From Datisca glomerata (taxonomy: Eukaryota; Streptophyta; Magnoliopsida; Cucurbitales; Datiscaceae), in NCBI GenBank assembly GCA_003255025.1, contig QANY01008651.1:806001-870000 (forward strand): a stretch of 64,000 nucleotides of DNA, in the 5' to 3' direction. The notes below the pieces were generated by a model. That model searched no databases, had not been told where the DNA came from, and saw only the letters and a list, made by a program, of their open reading frames with translations. Below are positions 36,501-48,059 of this stretch, piece after piece; position 1 is the first letter of the stretch, and every line of letters begins with the position of its first letter. A program made the position numbers and the translations under genes.

Positions 36501-39448
36501 AATTCATTATATTAGTTATAATTAGAGACTAACCATTATAAACCCATGTCTTAATGTCAGGTAATCAACTTTCGGAACAGACCTAAAGAACTGCCTGAAG
36601 AAACAAACCTGACAAAAAAAACATAATAATATTTAATATGACCTAAATATTACATCTTTTGTTTAAAAATAAAAAAGAAAATAGAGTTTTCTTACTATCC
36701 ACATGAAGAAGGGTTGCTTGGTCCAGAAACTCAAATGTCTTCTTCCAAAGGATGTTTCCCTTGCAAACCTGAATCTTTCTGGATCTGTCACAAATATTTC
36801 CAAATTCTATCTTCTCAATATTTGAAAATGTTTAATACCTTCACTAATTATCCAATCCATTATTTTTATATTAATCAATGAATGCATGTGGACATGTGAG
36901 TGTTCACATGTAAATACTTGTATATCTGTATAAAGGGTGTATACGTAATGATCTATAATCTATTAAAAGTGAGGAGGAGATGACAATCGTTTCTGAATAA
37001 TTTTATCCACTTATTATTGATGTATTACTTAAAATAACCTTATAAGTTACGTGTGGTATTTAATATTTTTTTATTTTTAAAATTATAATAAATTGATCAA
37101 GTAGGTATTAATTTCAAAATTCATTCATCTATTAATGAATTTAGACAAAAATTAATTTATAAATAATTTTAAGTTAATTTTAATTTATATCTTTGATTGA
37201 ATTGTAGCAAGTTATTTAAAAAGATATATAGAGAAAACTCAACTTTGTGCTAACTTATTTTTTAATGTAGAGGAAAAAGTAAATCATGTCTATAAAACTT
37301 AAATAATAGAATTTAAAATATAATTCAACTATAATACACTATTAGAAATTTTATTTATGCTATATTGTATATGTTAGTATTATCATGTTACATAAATATA
37401 GTTACTCAAAAGTTACAAACAAAAAAAATTTAATTTGCAATACAAATAAAAAATTAAAATCGAGTTAAAAATAAAACACGAAAGAGATGATTTAATTATA
37501 ATGATGTCACTCTTTCTTTAAATTTTGAGAGCACATTTCTACTGTATACTATTCTTTTTTTCTAAAAATATACACGTGAAATTCTACAGCTTGGTTGAAT
37601 AATAATATATAAGCAAATAATAACACTATAACATTTTTTATCTTATTCACATAAATTCAAAATAAATATGGTGTTAAATATATTTCTTTTTAACTTACAT
37701 AAACACAACACGACTATAAAAGATAATTATAACTAAAACTATAATAGATTATTTACACGTGCAACGAATGTATGTATAGATTAGTGTATATATATATATG
37801 ATAATATTAGTATGAACTAACCGTGTGAGAACTGATATTCAGCTGTTTTCGTCTCCTTTTCCCATGACTTCCAACTTTTCATCTGTAACCAAACATTATT
37901 AGAGAGACACCATGTTAATGAGTAGAGTAAGAGCCAATTTTAAACTAAAATTTTTTCATCAAGTGATGTGTCAATCACTCGTACATTCATTTAAAAATTT
38001 ATTTTAATTAGTGACTAAACATTAACCTATAGCCGATTGAAGCATCAATTTATCAATTAAAATTTGATCAATTTAGAATTAATGGTAACAGTGAGACGTG
38101 AGAAAATGAAATGAGAGAGAGTTGATGTAATACCTTGGCTCTAGCTAAAGCCATAGTTAGCCCACAGTACAAAATGTGAAAAACAGCCAGCACAAAGATG
38201 AAGATATGTAGTTGATGTATTCCATCCGTAGATATAAATGATACTTTACCCTACATATTATAAAAGGGCACATCAGATCATTTATTTAATTTATTGCATA
38301 ATACATTTCCTATAAACAAAATCCCCAATTTCGCCTCTCTTATTTGAATTTTTTTTAATTATATTTTTCTAAATTAGAATAAAATATAATTAAAATACAC
38401 ATTTTAGGGCTCCATTTTGACGCGAATACACAAAATCAAAGAGCAATTTTTTTTGTCAAAATCATGGAACAAATTTTTATCCGATTTTTTTCGGGAAATA
38501 CAGTTTGGACTCATATAATTTGTGTTCTATTTCAATTTAGTGCCTAGAATTTCAATTTTGTCCATTTCGCCCATGAAGTTACAAATCATTAGAAATTAGC
38601 ACGATCCGTCAAGAAATTTAAGGTTTTTATCCAATTTCTCGCGAGTTAGTCATGACGATTCAATAATAATAATAATAATAACTGTTTGACTTTATTTATT
38701 AATTTATTTTCTTTTTTGGGTGAAATTAATATGAGATTTTCATGAAATTAGCAATTACATTTATACATCTTTCACAGAATTAGGACTAAAACTGAAGGAA
38801 GAAGCAGTATTATACCTTTTCTGCACATTTGTCCGTTCCTCCGGCGGCCGCCAATACACGCCTTAAACTTCCCCCGGGATCCGAGACCGATAGCAATTTC
38901 CGACCATTTTCTTCATAATATTCACTTTCCTTATATAATTTATTTTCTTCAGACTTAGTACAAGGATGCCACGTAGCTGCAACACTTTCTGGGATACAAA
39001 TATTCGCTATTGGACCTTGTCCTACCGTCAGAAGCAAGGATATGAATCCCAATAGCATAAGCTCTACACCCAAAATTAACCCCATTACCCAAACAACAAG
39101 TTAGATATTTGAATAAATAAAAAAATATTATAAATTCTCTAATATCAAAAAACTTAATTAATTAAATAATTAGCATATACCTGATTTGATTTTTTCCAGT
39201 GCTTCATATAGAGCTCTTTTATGATTTTTCTTCAACCACTGCAAATTAATTGAAAACTCGGGCAATTTTAGCTAAACTTTCTCGACCAAAAGCTTATAAT
39301 ACGGGTCGGGTGTGAATTTCTTTACCTTTCCGATGAGGTGGATTATGTATTCAATGATGATAGAGATTACAACCAAAACAAAGCAGACAACAGCGACTGC
39401 CCATGTCGGTGTTTGCTCCAGAGATTTTCCTCCGCCCCCTCCTGCCAT
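33559..39448 (-). CDS. MLO: MLO-like seven-membrane-span protein, clade V type
   Basis: Fifteen exons, all with GT-AG introns: 39448-39326, 39238-39181, 39063-38816, 38250-38134, 37882-37822, 36784-36696, 36608-36534, 36412-36318, 36224-36175, 35713-35673, 35501-35328, 35141-35106, 35015-34948, 34832-34772, 34002-33559. They join without a stop into 579 codons, a normal MLO length. Start at 39448 gives [18 protein letters not shown]. Predicted membrane spans lie near residues 17-37, 61-77, 155-178, 291-303, 309-327, 365-387 and 411-430. Extracellular cysteines are kept (NICIP, WHPC, DKCAEKG, KSCFHEK). The calmodulin-binding helix is at 444-464 ([15 protein letters not shown], Trp453). The C-terminus holds E-F-S-F (573-576), the clade V mark shared with Arabidopsis MLO2/6/12. 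Family knowledge: plasma-membrane calcium-channel-like proteins; clade V members are powdery mildew susceptibility factors. The assignment to clade V is by motif, not phylogeny. Confidence 0.95.
34121..34691. mobile_element. Foldback/MITE-like element in the last MLO intron
   Basis: About 570 bases inside intron 14 (34003-34771). The left end TATATTTTACATCATC and the right end (reverse complement TATATTTTATCTCTTT) form terminal inverted repeats that continue into AACTATCA-type sequence. The left part is a tandem duplication with a period of exactly 199 bases (34133, 34332, 34531). The third, rightmost segment is in inverted orientation. No transposase is present. It lies well away from the splice sites. 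Confidence 0.75.
36952..37794 (+). mobile_element. Helitron-like non-autonomous element in MLO intron 5
   Basis: Starts TCTATAATCTATTAAAAG after an A, and ends near 'cacgtgcaacgaatg...gattag' before a T. A 5' TC, a 3' end close to CTRR (here TTAG) and insertion between A and T are the Helitron marks. The 3' subterminal GCAACG block is like that of other plant Helitrons. The body is AT-rich with no Rep/helicase coding. It occupies most of intron 5 (36785-37821) and ends only about 27 bases from exon 5. Confidence 0.6.
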
Positions 39449-39565
39449 CGGTTTTTCCCTTCTTTCTGTTGTGACTATTGGGTTTTTCCCGAGAAAATCT
39501 CTGAGAAATCACTAGGAAAGTAGCAAGAAAGAATGAAGGAATTAAGAAGGTTTTATGTTAAATAC

Positions 39566-39566
<1 letters not shown>

Positions 39567-39622
<56 letters not shown>
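39567..39622. repeat. (AG)28 microsatellite, (CT)28 on the MLO sense strand
   Basis: Twenty-eight perfect AG dinucleotides, 119 bases upstream of the MLO start codon. With the TATA box at 39674-39668 the tract should lie in the transcribed 5' leader. Long CT tracts are common in plant 5' leaders and often vary in length between accessions. Confidence 0.95.
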
Positions 39623-39626
<4 letters not shown>

Positions 39627-39667
39627 GTACAAGGCTTGAGGGAAACTGGTGAAGGAGTGAGTGATGG

Positions 39668-39674
39668 CTTTATA
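39668..39674 (-). promoter_or_regulatory. Probable TATA box of the MLO gene
   Basis: TATAAAG on the minus strand, about 220 bases before the start codon. A transcription start about 30 bases downstream, near 39640, would place the CT tract in the 5' untranslated region. Confidence 0.55.
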
Positions 39675-39717
39675 TGAAGTATTAAGGAGCGAAGTGTAGA
39701 GAGGGAAGTAGATGACT

Positions 39718-39723
39718 TTGACT
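39718..39723 (+). promoter_or_regulatory. W-box (TTGACT) upstream of MLO
   Basis: A TTGAC core lies about 45 bases upstream of the TATA box, on the strand opposite to transcription. WRKY factors bind this core in either orientation. A role in pathogen-responsive expression is an inference from motif and gene family only; a single W-box core is also common by chance. Confidence 0.35.
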
Positions 39724-39749
39724 TTTTCAAACGTGTGAATTAGGGAGTG

Positions 39750-40630
39750 ATCGTAGACTCTCTCACATAATTAAATTCGGAGGAAAAATAAAACAATTTT
39801 AGAGAAAGAAAGGACCGTCTCAAGATGTTACACAATAATTTAGAATGTAAGAGAGGTTATGTCGCGCTCACGGTGACTTAAATGATCTCAACTAGAAAGC
39901 TAGATCAGTAAAAATTCTGAAAAAAAAAGTTAGATATTTTTTGATTTTTTTATTAAAAAAATACAAAGACACGCCTTAAGATTTTTTTTAAATATATAAT
40001 TATTCATGTAATTTCAGAAAAGATAAATAAGTCAAGTTTATCACAAAAAATTTGATTTTAGAATGAAATTATTAAAATAACCTTAAATTTTGACCCTTAC
40101 CTGAGCCCCCGTGCACCAATACCCGAGACCCAAACAACCGGACCTGAGGTTATTCTCCTTCCTCGGGTTATATTAAAAGGGTGGATTTGATATAACCCGA
40201 AAATTCGAGTTTGATATAACCCTAAACCCGTTAGCAAAATGGTTGATTATGGAGCATTCTTAGTATTTTAAAAAAAATTAATGCTGTCAATTAGAAAATT
40301 AGCTTTTTGTTTTGTTTTTTTGTCTACAAAATAGAAAATGTCAAGGGATGTCTACATTTTTTCAGAAACTGGAGATATTGTCCATATCTTTTAGCCAAAC
40401 CTCAGATAGTGTTCGTATATTTTTCCTTTTTTATTTGTTTTGTTAAATAGATATGAGTCGTGCACTGAGATCTAAGCTTAACAACTCATATTGAATATGC
40501 TCTCTCTTATTCTGACGAAGTAGAGGACCCTGATCCATAACACGATTGGCTAAAAAAATAGGCTCCTACAGTTTATAGACTTTGTAGAATACAATGTCTG
40601 GATAAAAATAGTGGCACATGGACTATACCA
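39750..40630. other. MLO upstream and intergenic DNA
   Basis: AT-rich. A somewhat GC-richer patch at about 40090-40215 with repeated 'tttgatataaccc' is the only structure noticed. No gene is recognised. Confidence 0.5.
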
Positions 40631-40636
40631 TAGAAA

Positions 40637-41600
40637 GTAGGGGTGGACATCGTCGGTTCAGTTCATTTTTAGCATTAAAGCTGGAACAAACTGAAATTCA
40701 TGCGGGTCTTGTCGTGATGAATACCAAACCAACTAATTATGTTCATACATCGAACTGTCCGAACTGTAAAATAATTTATCAATTCGGTCAGGTTTTACGG
40801 TCCATCAAAGCTTTTATTTTTATTTTTTTAAGAGATACACCAATAAATTTAATTATACATGTCTCAAAAAACTTTAAGTTTTTTATGCATTATATTAAAA
40901 ACTTACAATTTAAATCAAAACATGTAAACTAAGCGTTAAGAGTAGATGATAGAATCTTAAAATGAGAGAAATGTCAATAATGAGAAAAGAGAGAAATATG
41001 AGAAAATTAATATGATATATATGTCGGGAGGATATACAATCGATTCAGAATTGATTTAAAATGTAGTTCTTATATCACTCGTTCTCTCTCGTCATTAGTT
41101 ATCTCTCTCGTCATTAATTATCTCTCTCCTTCGTCTTTGTTTTTTGGTGCTTTGAATCATAACTCAAACTAATAGAATTAGAGAATATTGCTTCTGGAGT
41201 GACCCTAGAAAGTTGCAAAGGGCCAAGTCATTAGGTTCTTCTTCTTCCATATCGTTTGGGTTTGTCTCCTTTTTCTACCTTTTTATTGTGATTGAGTTTG
41301 TTTTGCTTTATCTGTTATGCAGCCAATCTGATTTTGTTAGCGTTTAGTCAGATTACTCACTATGTTTTATTCAGAAATTTGTGGAAAGGGAACTTGAATC
41401 TTAATGTTTTTGGACTGTTTTTAATTTTTCTATCTTGATTCTGTTTTTCATTGGTTGGCGGGTTCAGTCTGATTTTTGCTAATTTTTTACAGATCTGTTC
41501 GGTTCAATTTTTGTTTTATATTCCATTCAGTTCAATTTTTAATTATAAAAAATCACATTTGTGAATCAATTGGATAAAATCTCTTAAACCATGTCCAACT
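40637..41600. mobile_element. Possible hAT-like non-autonomous element
   Basis: The left end TAGGGGTGGACATCG followed by 'ggttcagttc' resembles the common start of plant hAT-type non-autonomous elements. Near the right end 'tctgttcggttcaattttt' and 'ccatgtccaactga' form a weak inverted match. No clear 8-bp duplication and no transposase are visible. Confidence 0.35.
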
Positions 41601-43740
41601 GAACTGCTTACATCATCACCACTAGTTGAGTTACAATTTTTGTGTGTAGTTGTGAGAGTGATTTGACTAAGAAAAATAAGTTTTAAAACAAATACAGAAT
41701 TTGCTAGGAAAAAAGAAAAGAATACGGATTTCTTTGACTAACTTAAATTGCATATGTAATGTTTTGAGATGATTTGCGGATGACAAAGTAATCGGAACCG
41801 TTAATGACTTCTGTTAGTCAACGCTTGCCACATCAAATTACGTCATTTTAATTATAATTTATTTTCTCCTCCACTTTTTTTCTCTCTTTTAAGACCAAGG
41901 AATTAATTTATCCCTTATATAATCGACCAGTTTCCGATTAGTACTTTGAAGTCAAATGTCTATTTTCAGTTTATAGAATTGAAAAATAAAACAATTCTTC
42001 TGACTCATTCAGCCTGCAATTTTTGCACATAGTATCGTATTTTATGTTTTGAATAGAAGTTTTTCCGGTACAAGCAATTAAAATATTTAAATATAAGTAT
42101 CTTAATTTTTTTAGTTAAGTGGAATTAAATTATAATATTTTGAATACGAGTATGAAATTTTAATCATCTGTATATATATAAAACCATATTATCAATATAA
42201 GAATTGAAGTCACGCTATTTAAATTATGGTTAATTATTATATAGGGTGTCTAAAAAATAATTACTCTCTTATATTTAGTAGTTGCCAAACAAGGTAATTA
42301 ACTTTATAGTTTAAAAAATACGTGTTGTATGTAATTGTGAGATGAAATCAGCTCAAATTTTAAAATTTTCATTTAAAATACAAATTCTATAAATTTTTAA
42401 TAAAATATATTTGGACTATTAGAAACGAAACAGAGACAACCTTTTATAAGATAGATTTTTTCTGCCAATCACTCTATTATAATAAAAAAAGAAAACTTTT
42501 GTACGATGGAAAGTAACTTTCCAATATTTTATACTTCTCAAGAATTAACAGAAAATGTATTTAAATATAAAAGTATCTATGAAGAAAAAACGTTTGGTTC
42601 TTTGAATAGATGATCCACTTAAAAATTGGTTTCAGAAGTTTAGTCTAAATGTAAAACTTGAAATTTCGATCTATTTTGCTTGGGATGACATTATCATCCA
42701 TCTCTAGCACATGTTTGATCACTCTACGTACCTATTTAAATACTCGAAATAATCATTAGAATACTTAGACATTTCAAATAAATAAGAAACCCGAAAAATG
42801 TTAAATTTTCAAATTTCTTTTTCGGAGGGGTCTATTTTTCAAGTTTCCCAAAAACATTTAAATTGTTTCTCCAAAAAAGTTATCATATAGACAGTATGAA
42901 AATATTACTGTCAAACAAACGCTGAACACATATACAATAAGAAAAAAATGAAATACCCACATCTACAAGTCTAGTCAATTTTTGTCCAAACTAAAACTGA
43001 AAAGAAGACGCATGACGTGAAATTGTTCAAATATCGGCGGCATGCAATACTTGTAGTTGCAAAAATAGACTCATAATTCATTCAAGCAACCCGATTTATG
43101 AAACTACATCAGCTAACTGTAAAAACAAAATTTTTAATTAATTAACTTAATGTTTTCTCTCAAGGGACATTTGCGATTAATTAAGCTCTCTGTTTAACGT
43201 GCTAGTTTAGAATCATTTTAACCTTAAAATCACAACTGTTTGTTTCCCGTTTAAAATCATTTAATATAATTTTTAAATTTATATAACTAGTGATTTCATA
43301 CAGTATCTTTTTTTCGAAAATTAAAATTCATATTGATCCCCAAACACTATGTACATACTTACATAGGACTTTTTTCAGAAATACAAAGTTATAAGCACCC
43401 CTAGCAACAATGAGATACAAAATCAAGTTATCTCTTACATAATGGATAGAATATAAATTTAATTTATCTGACATGTCACGTTAATTTAATATGTGTAGAA
43501 CTCATTAAATAATGAGAAATAGGTTGAATAAAATATCATGTATTAATATGTTAAAACTAGTGGATTCTCTACAATATAAAACTTTATTAAGATTTTTTTA
43601 GTATAAGGACTAATTAGTAAAACATGTGCTGGTAATGTAATTACAAATAATCAAAATAAGGAGTATTTCTATAATTTAACCAAAGATTAAAAATAAAATA
43701 ATCACCACTCTGTATAATGACTCGATGGTGATGCTATAAT
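41601..43740. other. AT-rich intergenic stretch
   Basis: I see no gene, LTR or clear repeat in this stretch. Confidence 0.55.
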
Positions 43741-43798
43741 TTCAGTAACCTTCGATATAGCATGACCCTCATCCGACAAGAGACTTACGAATGTCTAA

Positions 43799-44043
43799 TT
43801 GTTAGTCTATTGTTTGTTCCTTTGATTTGATTTCTAAGAACATCGAGTTGTCAACAGCTCATTTTGCCTCCACTTATCGCCTCATTTTATTTGAAACCAA
43901 TTAGACATTCGAATTCTAAGAGAGTCATGGTGTAAACGAACTGTGAGTAAAAAGACTAATTAAAATCAAGCACTCTTATACCGTCCTCCTAGAACCCGTA
44001 CAGCCTATACTATTTTTTAAAGGAACAAACAATAGACTGACAA
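43799..44043. repeat. 25-bp inverted repeat with nested second dyad
   Basis: TTGTTAGTCTATTGTTTG plus TTCCTTT at 43799-43823 has its reverse complement at 44019-44043 with one mismatch. An inner pair, 'cgaatgtctaatt' at about 43789 and 'aattagacattcg' at about 43899, makes a second hairpin that shares the left side. It may be a degraded foldback transposon. Confidence 0.7.
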
Positions 44044-44059
44044 CAGTTTAAAAAACAAT

Positions 44060-44530
44060 AGGCTAACAGCATGTTTATTTATATTTGGAATGAATAAAGT
44101 TTAGAATTAGTTTATCGTGAATCAAAATCTAGAATCAGATTAATATGTTATTAACTATTAAAATTCAGAATCAGGAATCAGATTATTAAGAATAATAATG
44201 ATTGTTTGTGTTTATTAAATTAAAGAATCAAAATCAAAATATATGACTTCACTAAAATACTCTTATTGGAAAATAAGTATTATTTTTTTAATTAACTATT
44301 TTGAGGGCATAACTTTTCATAGTTCATTCCAAATAAATTCAAAATGTAGAATCACACTATCACCTATTTGCTAGAAAACTCATTCCACACAGTATATGAA
44401 ATCAACTATGATCAAAGCTATAGGACCACTTTGAATCGGATTCCAAAGTCATAGTAAGTATCTGGAATGATAATTTGAATCGGATTCCACGGAATCCCTT
44501 TCCACAGGAATCAAGTAAATGCACCATAGT
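44060..44530. mobile_element. MITE (Tourist/PIF-like appearance)
   Basis: Left end 'gcatgtttatttatatttggaat' in part matches the reverse complement of the right end 'aatcaagtaaatgcacca'. The interior repeats 'gaatcggattcca', 'agaatcagatt' and 'ttccaaat' motifs in both orientations, as in PIF/Harbinger-derived MITEs of eudicots. No coding sequence. Class is judged by appearance only. Confidence 0.5.
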
Positions 44531-44589
44531 ATGACTCCAAGGCAACAACCAGGAAGGATAGGGGAATCACATTCCTCTAAACCACCTGA

Positions 44590-45194
44590 ACATGAATAAT
44601 TCTCGGTATTCAGCCACGTCAGCAAAGAAGAAAGATCATTAAAGTGGATGCCACAAAAGTATGATGAGAATAGTTGAATTTGTCATATTGGTAGATCTGA
44701 AGAAGCTGATTTGGAGTTGTTGGCCTAGTCAAATAGCCAAATTTTAAGAGTTATTAAGGAAGTCACGTAAGCCAGAGAAGCCAGTCAAAGTAGGAAGAAA
44801 AATTAACACCTTGGCCAAGCTGACAACGATCATCATGACCGCCTAATTCACAACGCTATTCAACAGTCCAAATTTAAAAAGTTGTTAATAGTGATAAGCA
44901 AGGCTCATTCATTCATCTAAAAGATGAAGCAAATCTTAGAGGATAAGCTTAATCTCGAAAAATATTTCATTTATTCTTGATGTATTTTGGGAATTTGGTT
45001 GTATTACAAGCTTATAAATACATGTCAAATTCTAAACTAAAGGATAATTGAATACAAGCCAGTGAAAATTAGTCACATCCATATTTATTTTCTCTGCTCT
45101 CATTATTCTCTAGTGTAAGGAAAACATTCCTTTACATTTTTTGTGCTCCTGTTGAGAGTCGAGAAAAAACGCTCGAGAAACCCACCAAAAAATA
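44590..45194 (+). repeat. Probable Gypsy 5' LTR and leader
   Basis: About 600 bases just upstream of the gag frame. A TATA-like 'cttataaatacatg' lies at about 45010, followed by a T-rich stretch with the repeated 'ctctgctctcattattctctag', as in U3-R-U5 of plant LTRs. No second LTR copy is in the window, so the limits are guesses. Confidence 0.4.
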
Positions 45195-45200
45195 CTAAAC

Positions 45201-47173
45201 ATGCATAGAACTATATCCAATGCAGCGCATAATAAAGACAATGAAGTCAGAAACACTAATGACCAAACAGATCAATCGATCCCACCAGCGGAGATACTCA
45301 AAATAATTCTGACTGAGATGCGAGAGATGGAAGAACGGAACGTAGAAACGGAACGCGATGCGTGGAGAGCTATGCAAGAACATATCCGTGCTCTTCAACA
45401 AGAGATGGCTCGGATGCGTGCTGAGGTTAGCCAAAGAGCAAATAATGAAGAATAGGACATCCGCTTGAAGACCAACAGGCGAGAGGCAAGACAGGAAAAC
45501 CACTAGAACAAAAGGAATGTGCAATGAGAAGAAGGGGAAATTCAATCTTAGAATCGAGAAAATGAGGTAGGAGAGGAGATGCGCCAACCCAAAGTTATCA
45601 CTAAGGAAGTTGTAGAAGAATTACTGGAATGAAAGATGCTGAAGATGATGAACTTGGGGAGTACTGGAAAAAGTGACATTGAATATATTACCCGTACACC
45701 ATTCAGCCCAGAGATTCTAGCGGCTCGTGTACCCAAGAAATTTGTGGCTCCAAAGTTCAAGTGTTATGAAGGGAAAATAGATCCAGCCGATCATCTCCGT
45801 CATTTTAGACTGATAATGGAACTATACCAGCATGAGGATGAATTAATGTGCAAAATGTTCCCAACGGGTCGATCACCTCCGTCATCTTCTGTCTTTCTGG
45901 AACAATACTCCACATATCGAGCAGTAATAAAAGACACAGAGTACCTTATCATGATCGCGATCAAGGAAGGAGAATCTTTACAAGAGTTCACCCACAGATT
46001 TAAGGACGAAATGGAGAAGGTTGAAAACTATGATGATCGGATGGCCAGACTAGCTTTTAGAAGAGGAATAGGACCAAACCCACCATTGTTTGAAGACTTA
46101 TCCAAAACAAAACCTTTATCTATGACAGAGACTTTCCAACGAGCTTAGACTTATATTACATTAGAAGAAGAAAATAAGAGTGTGTTGAAAGCAAATGAAC
46201 AAAAAAAAGGAAGAATCGCAGAAGCGAACAGAATTCCAGATCAAAGGAAGAGAACTGACAGAACTGACAAAATGGATGAAAGGGGTGGAAAGCGGGAAAG
46301 GAAAGAGTACCAAAGGCAAGACACGAGTAGGGTACATCCGAGGGATAAGGTCTACACACCATTGACCCTTCGAGTAAATCAAATCCTTGAACAGATTGAA
46401 GACAAGTCATGGTTGAAAAGGCCAGTGCCACTTGCAAAAGAACCGAATTACAAAAATAAGGATAAATATTGTTCTTTTCACAGAAGCAATGGACATTACA
46501 CCAGAGATTGCTTCCAACTCAAAGATTATATTGAAGAGCTTATAAAAGATGGATACCTACGTTCATTTGTGAAAAGAGAAGAGCAGAAGCATGAGGTAGA
46601 GAAAGAAGACTGTGGCAATGAAAAGTGTGACAATGGGAAACAACCTCTTCACATTATCTTCACATTGTCAACACTATCATTGCACTGACGGAATATAAAG
46701 GAACAATAATGAAGGAAAAACAAGGAAGGCTAGCAAGTAGTACTACAAGAAACCAATGTTGGAGAAGCGCATGGAGAATCGCTCACCTGACAATGGGAAT
46801 CTCTCGCTAATATTTAATGGTCTAGATCTCGAACATGACGGACACCATCATGATGCACTTATGATCTCGATACAAGTCGATAATTTCCACTTGAGAAGAG
46901 TTTTGGTAGATGATGGAAGCGCGGTTAACATATTCTATCAAACCACGTTAGAAAATATGTCAATGGGAAAGCAGAAACTGCAGGGGACCTTGCAACCGTT
47001 GATATATTTTAATGGAGCTATCAGTTACTCGGAGGGGACCCTTACTCTCCCTATAAGAGCTGAACCTTTTAATCATATGACTGAGTTTATGATTCTAGAT
47101 ACTTCATCCCCATACAACGCTACTCTGGAAGAGCATGGTTGCATAAGATGAAGGATGTACCGTCAACTTAAAG
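45201..47173 (+). pseudogene. Gypsy gag and protease, 3'-truncated
   Basis: Gag starts at ATG 45201 with a charged coiled-coil-like segment (EEILK-type, MEERNVETERDAWRAMQEH), stopped at 45453-45455. The Gag core runs over 45636-46148 with KFKCYEGKIDPADHLRHF and ESLQEFTHRFKDEM; the usual W in the middle is lost. A further piece at 46182-46688 has PLTLRVNQILEQI and the knuckle-like CSFHRSNGHYTRDCFQLK. Protease at 46756-47151 has VLVDDGSAVNIFY, the usual form of this group with the catalytic Asp. A one-base loss near 47127 shifts the conserved end (W-L-H-K-M-K appears in the next frame). At 47173 homology ends abruptly against a Copia LTR fragment. Pol is absent. Confidence 0.82.
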
Positions 47174-47436
47174 TTGCTTAGTAAACCGTACTAGCAACCA
47201 TTCATTATAAATTCAATACTTTAATATGTTACTAATGATTTTATTCATTATCTATGATCTTAATCCTCTTGTACTAATACAAGATCATAGTCTCATTAAT
47301 CAATATAAAATTTTCAGATATTTATATAAATTATTCAACAATAGTTTAAAAGAACAATTATAAGAAAAATATAATCCTCATTAAATTTCATATCAAAATG
47401 TCAATATACATGCTTTGAAGGGATAACCCCAAATAA
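47173..47436 (-). repeat. Copia LTR fragment, inverted copy of 49281 onward
   Basis: The reverse complement of this stretch matches about 49285-49565: GGGGTTATCCC, GACATTTTGATATGAAATTT and GAGGATTAAGATCAT are shared landmarks. It ends at the junction with the Gypsy protease. Confidence 0.75.
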
Positions 47437-48054
47437 TAAGTGCATATTGCAATCGAACCACGAATTTTCATATATGTGAATTACGTAACTCGAACATAGT
47501 TGAATCACGATCCTAACAGCCGATGTATTATCAGGCAATTTGAACTCACTCATTTGGCGTATCAAAGATCGTAACTAACTAGGTCAAGTTTCATATTCAT
47601 CTCAAGATTAAGGTAATTGTGAAAATACCCTGAAGGTGAAACAATTAGATTTAAAGCTAGATAAACGACTTTACTCCAAACTGATTTCTGACTGGTCTAT
47701 TCAACATGTTCCATAACATCTCTAGGTCAACTGTTAGAGTCTCCACTCCCATGCCCCGAGACCAGCATCCTTCAGTTCAACCTAACAGTCATGATCAGAT
47801 TTGATTGCCTAATCGATCCTAAGACTGTGAATAACGTTCTGAACTATTTCAGAAGAGTTTTTTCTAGTTGACCCCTTAGTCTTTACTCTTTTTACTATGA
47901 TAATAGTTCCAGCACTTGAGTAAATTATAAAAGTTTTTTTAATTAATAAAAAAACCATCATTCATTTATTAAATTCAGTAATACAAAATGTCTCAGAGAT
48001 AACTAAATACTCATAAAAGTTATTACACCCTACTTTATGGACATAATTTTAACA
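47437..48054 (-). repeat. Probable Copia 3' LTR (minus strand)
   Basis: On the minus strand it begins TGTTAAAATTATG at 48054, directly after a polypurine-like CAAGCGGGAGAT. This is the typical junction in Copia elements of this group. No partner copy is in the window. Confidence 0.5.
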
Positions 48055-48059
48055 ATCTC

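Noticed and set aside
39312..39523. Two plus-strand open frames over 39312-39523
   Set aside because: They are antisense to MLO exon 1, which has clear protein homology and splice sites on the minus strand.
39542..39730. Open frame with a long Leu-Ser repeat
   Set aside because: It is just the (CT)28 microsatellite read in frame, in the MLO 5' leader.
40618..40932. Plus-strand open frame of 104 codons
   Set aside because: It begins at the edge of a hAT-like repeat, has no recognisable domain and shows no splice or promoter context.
45195..45587. Minus-strand open frame of 130 codons rich in Phe and Leu
   Set aside because: It is antisense to the Gypsy gag coding strand; the hydrophobic look comes from complementing Lys/Glu codons.
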